Of a stretch of DNA of 7,218 nt, positions 5,079 to 7,218 are shown one piece after another. The notes beneath the pieces were generated by a model that had not been told where the DNA came from, did no database searches, and saw only the letters and a list, made by a program, of their open reading frames with translations. A program made the translations under genes and the position numbers. The number at the start of each line of letters is the position of its first letter. Within the stretch, counting starts at the first letter, position 1. Source of the DNA: an uncultured Helcococcus sp. (GTDB lineage: Bacteria; Bacillota; Clostridia; Tissierellales; Peptoniphilaceae); assembly GCA_937926545.1 (NCBI GenBank), contig CALAZW010000063.1:1-7218 (forward strand), read 5' to 3'.

Positions 5079-6938
5079 ATGAAAAATAAATTATTAATAG
5101 CTATTTTAATATTGGGCTTAACTTCTTGTACCAGGACAGGAGAAGAAAAAGACCTGCCTAATCAAGAAGTAGAAAGTTTGGAAGATTCTAAGAAGGAAGA
5201 AAACCCTAGAAAACGCATAGAAAAAAAGGCCTTGGAAGATATGGATGAGGATCAGTTGGCTCAGGGACTATGGGGGGATTTTAATATGGATGGAAAAGAA
5301 GAGTTGGTGGTAGTCTTGGAAAAGGATAAGGTAAAAACCATCAATTATTATGGCTTGAACTTTAAGGATGAAAAAGAAATAGATAGTTCAATTAAAGATT
5401 TCCAGTTGGAAGAAATCCTTGAAGAGGATAAGGGAAGCATCATCTTATTAAAGAGTGAAGATGAAGAAAGTCCCAGCTATAAGATCTATGGTATTTTAGA
5501 GGATAAAATAGTAGACCAGGTAGAAGACTATGAGATTGTAGAATTCTCAAAAAAGAAAGAAGGTCTGGCTATAAAGTATATAAATGATAAAACTGTATAT
5601 GAATTAAGAAAATATGACCCTAGGGACTATAATCCAGGCTTGATAGAAGAGCCCTTGGGAAATCAGAAAAATATTCAAGATGACTATATTTACTTGGATG
5701 AGGAAGGAATAAAAAGTTATTTAGGATATACCATGACCCTGGAAGACTTTAGAAAATATGAGGGGGCCGACCATCTTCTTAAAGTCTTGGAAGATAATAA
5801 TAGGCTTATATCCCACATATATAGGTATGAAAATGGGACTTTAATAGTAAATTTAGTAGATCTTGTAGAAAATGGTTTTTTAAGCTATTTTAGGTTATTG
5901 GAGGAAGATGGTAGGTTGCTTTATGCTTATGGGAGTAAGAAGGATTCCAGTCTATTGACCATAAATGAAGACACAGATATGAATCAAATTATGACCAGGT
6001 CCTTTAGGGGATTTAAATCCAATGAAATATTTCCTTTTCCTGTGGACAAGAAGAGGCTGGAGGAAAAACTAACTGATGAGGATTTAAGAGAATTGGAGGA
6101 ATATCTGGCAGGCTATCCTAGTTTTAGTCCATATTTTTGGGAAAGAGATGGGGATTTAATAACCATACCCCTTTATTACAAGGAAGGTGACCAGATAGAC
6201 TATAGGGTTATTAGTTATAAAAGGGATGGAGAAGAAAAAGATCATGTCTTTTACACTGTTGAAGGTAAGACCAATTTGGAGGATATGGGGCAGGTAAAAT
6301 CATTAAGGCCAGGCTGGGAATATAAGGATATGTTTTTAGATCAATTTCTAGGTGAAGAAAGATATGAGGTGGAGAATTTACCTGGCAAAAAAATCTATGA
6401 TGACATATTGGACAAGCTGGAATTAGATATGGACAAAGAGCCAGTAAAGGTAAAAAATAGCTCGGATCAAATAGTTGTAAAAGGAGATGGGGCTGATAAG
6501 CAGTCCTATTATAGTAAGATAAATGGTGGGCTTTTTGAAGTGGAATACCAGGAGCAAAACTCCCTATATAGCATTTATTTTACCAGGGACAATGAGGAGA
6601 TGATAACCCTGGCCCATAACAGACCTACCATGGCAGTTCCCAGTGTATCAGTAGTAAGGATAGAAGGTATAGGGGACTTTGAAGCTCTAAATGTATATGG
6701 ACATACAGGAGGAGGCTTTAATACAACAGGCAGTTTATATTACAGAGGGAAAAAAGATGCCTACCCTAAGGAAAAAAACTATATGGACTATTTTTACTTT
6801 GATGTAAAAGAGGGAAAACTTTTTTATTCAAGAAATAGCAAGCTACTATTTTTAGACTTTAATGTGGTCTATGATGAAAGAAGTGGAGAGCTTAATTTGG
6901 GCAGGGTAGAAAATTTAAGAATATATGATTTTTATTAA
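5079..6938 (+). CDS. Large lipoprotein of unknown function with an FG-GAP-like calcium loop
   Basis: A 619-residue secreted lipoprotein I do not recognise. It begins with a Lys-tipped signal peptide (MKNKLLIAILILGLTSC) with the lipobox L14-T15-S16-C17, so signal peptidase II should cleave before C17 and leave the protein lipid-anchored on the outer face of the membrane. C17 is the only cysteine. Residues 18-60 are an acidic, probably disordered linker. A GDFNMDGKEELVVV motif (66-79) resembles the Asp-rich Ca2+ loop of an FG-GAP/integrin-like or dockerin-like repeat (D67, N69, D71). The rest is rich in charged and Tyr residues with beta-strand character and shows no further recognisable catalytic motif. 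The Gly-rich GHTGGGFNTTGSLYYRG stretch near residues 545-561 is a candidate conserved core. ATG follows AGAGGTG (5068-5074). It is flanked by terminators and is a single-gene unit. A substrate-binding or envelope role is guesswork. Confidence 0.85.
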   Translation: MKNKLLIAILILGLTSCTRTGEEKDLPNQEVESLEDSKKEENPRKRIEKKALEDMDEDQLAQGLWGDFNMDGKEELVVVLEKDKVKTINYYGLNFKDEKEIDSSIKDFQLEEILEEDKGSIILLKSEDEESPSYKIYGILEDKIVDQVEDYEIVEFSKKKEGLAIKYINDKTVYELRKYDPRDYNPGLIEEPLGNQKNIQDDYIYLDEEGIKSYLGYTMTLEDFRKYEGADHLLKVLEDNNRLISHIYRYENGTLIVNLVDLVENGFLSYFRLLEEDGRLLYAYGSKKDSSLLTINEDTDMNQIMTRSFRGFKSNEIFPFPVDKKRLEEKLTDEDLRELEEYLAGYPSFSPYFWERDGDLITIPLYYKEGDQIDYRVISYKRDGEEKDHVFYTVEGKTNLEDMGQVKSLRPGWEYKDMFLDQFLGEERYEVENLPGKKIYDDILDKLELDMDKEPVKVKNSSDQIVVKGDGADKQSYYSKINGGLFEVEYQEQNSLYSIYFTRDNEEMITLAHNRPTMAVPSVSVVRIEGIGDFEALNVYGHTGGGFNTTGSLYYRGKKDAYPKEKNYMDYFYFDVKEGKLFYSRNSKLLFLDFNVVYDERSGELNLGRVENLRIYDFY

Positions 6939-6964
6939 AGGAGAGGACTTATAAGTCCTCTTTT
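6939..6964 (+). terminator. Terminator palindrome between the lipoprotein and HAD genes
   Basis: GAGGACTTATAAGTCCTC (6943-6960) is a perfect 18-base palindrome that begins 4 bases after the lipoprotein stop and is followed by TTTT (6961-6964); outer bases can extend the stem. On the minus strand the same palindrome encodes the last codons and the stop of the HAD gene, and its T tail there is weak (TCCTTT), so it works best for the + strand. Confidence 0.78.
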
Positions 6965-7218
6965 AATATGTCTATGGCACTTGCTAGAGAGTCTACCACA
7001 TAAGTGGTCTGGTTCTTTAGACCGCTAGGAGCATGATCAAAGGTAAAGCTTGTAGAAACTAGCTTAAACATGGGTAGGTCATTATAGGCATCGCCAATGG
7101 CTGCCATCTCATTGGGATTTATCTTGAAGTAGTCTTGGATTAATTTAAGGGCCAGGCCCTTGGAATTTTCTATATGGCTACAGTCCACAACACTTAAATT
7201 ATGAAAGGCCCTAATATC
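6949..7218 (-). CDS. Cof-type HAD-IIB phosphatase, C-terminal part (5' truncated by window edge)
   Basis: The frame is open to the right edge, giving the last 89 residues plus stop. A GTG at 7186-7188 could be mistaken for the start, but the frame continues upstream with sensible sequence and no ribosome binding site precedes it, so the gene begins outside. The fragment has HAD motif III Lys in ENSKGLAL (K20 of the visible part) and motif IV GDAYNDLPMF (D43, D47), the usual 'IGD..ND..M' Mg2+-binding signature of Cof/HAD-IIB enzymes, followed by the family's typical 'A...K..A..V' tail (DHAPSGLKNQTTYVV). Such enzymes dephosphorylate sugar phosphates, FMN or similar cytoplasmic metabolites; the cap domain that decides the substrate is not in the window. 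It is convergent with the lipoprotein gene, and its stop codon sits inside the shared terminator palindrome. Confidence 0.9.
   Translation of the reverse strand, partial: DIRAFHNLSVVDCSHIENSKGLALKLIQDYFKINPNEMAAIGDAYNDLPMFKLVSTSFTFDHAPSGLKNQTTYVVDSLASAIDILKEDL

Noticed and set aside
7186..7188. GTG as start of the HAD protein
   Set aside because: The frame continues sensibly to the window edge, the protein would lack the nucleophile Asp motif and cap domain, and no ribosome binding site precedes it; the gene is cut by the window.

Overview
The window reads as an AT-rich, low-GC Gram-positive (Bacillota-type) chromosome. It has strong AGGAGG-type ribosome binding sites, A/T-ending codons, a Cna-B-type surface protein with a sortase-like C-terminus, a classical lipoprotein, and short intergenic regions closed by hairpin terminators. 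An anaerobic Firmicute such as a Peptoniphilaceae or Tissierellia relative would fit, but that assignment is a guess from gene style; there is no rRNA or other phylogenetic marker here.

Layout. Positions 1-1062 (+) hold the 3' end of a cell-surface gene that begins outside the window: acidic repeats, a Pro/Glu-rich linker, one Cna-B-like domain, and an LVRTG-hydrophobic-basic tail. After a terminator comes a small PspC-domain membrane protein (1147-1365, own promoter). A second hairpin precedes a 94-residue protein with two CxxC motifs (1426-1710). Next is a short coding-like stretch of unknown origin (1735-1908). A bidirectional terminator (1912-1941) separates these from a convergent histidine phosphatase (1940-2527, -). 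The phosphatase is divergent from rtcB (2657-3859, +), an RNA ligase. rtcB is followed by an M42 metallo-aminopeptidase (3919-4923, +), a strong terminator, and a 619-residue lipoprotein (5079-6938, +). A perfect palindrome (6943-6960) ends the lipoprotein transcript and overlaps the stop codon of a convergent Cof-type HAD phosphatase (6949-7218, -), which is cut by the right edge.

The genes look like separate short transcription units rather than one pathway. Nearly every junction carries a terminator, a promoter, or both, and the products (surface adhesin-like protein, envelope stress-type PspC protein, RNA repair ligase, peptidase, two small-molecule phosphatases, lipoprotein) have no obvious shared substrate. 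I see no mobile element, CRISPR array, tRNA or rRNA, and no convincing new multi-gene system. The most unusual points are a Cna-B domain that appears to have lost all three isopeptide-bond residues together with a non-canonical sortase-like signal, the uncharacterised two-CxxC protein, the coding remnant behind it, and the large orphan lipoprotein.
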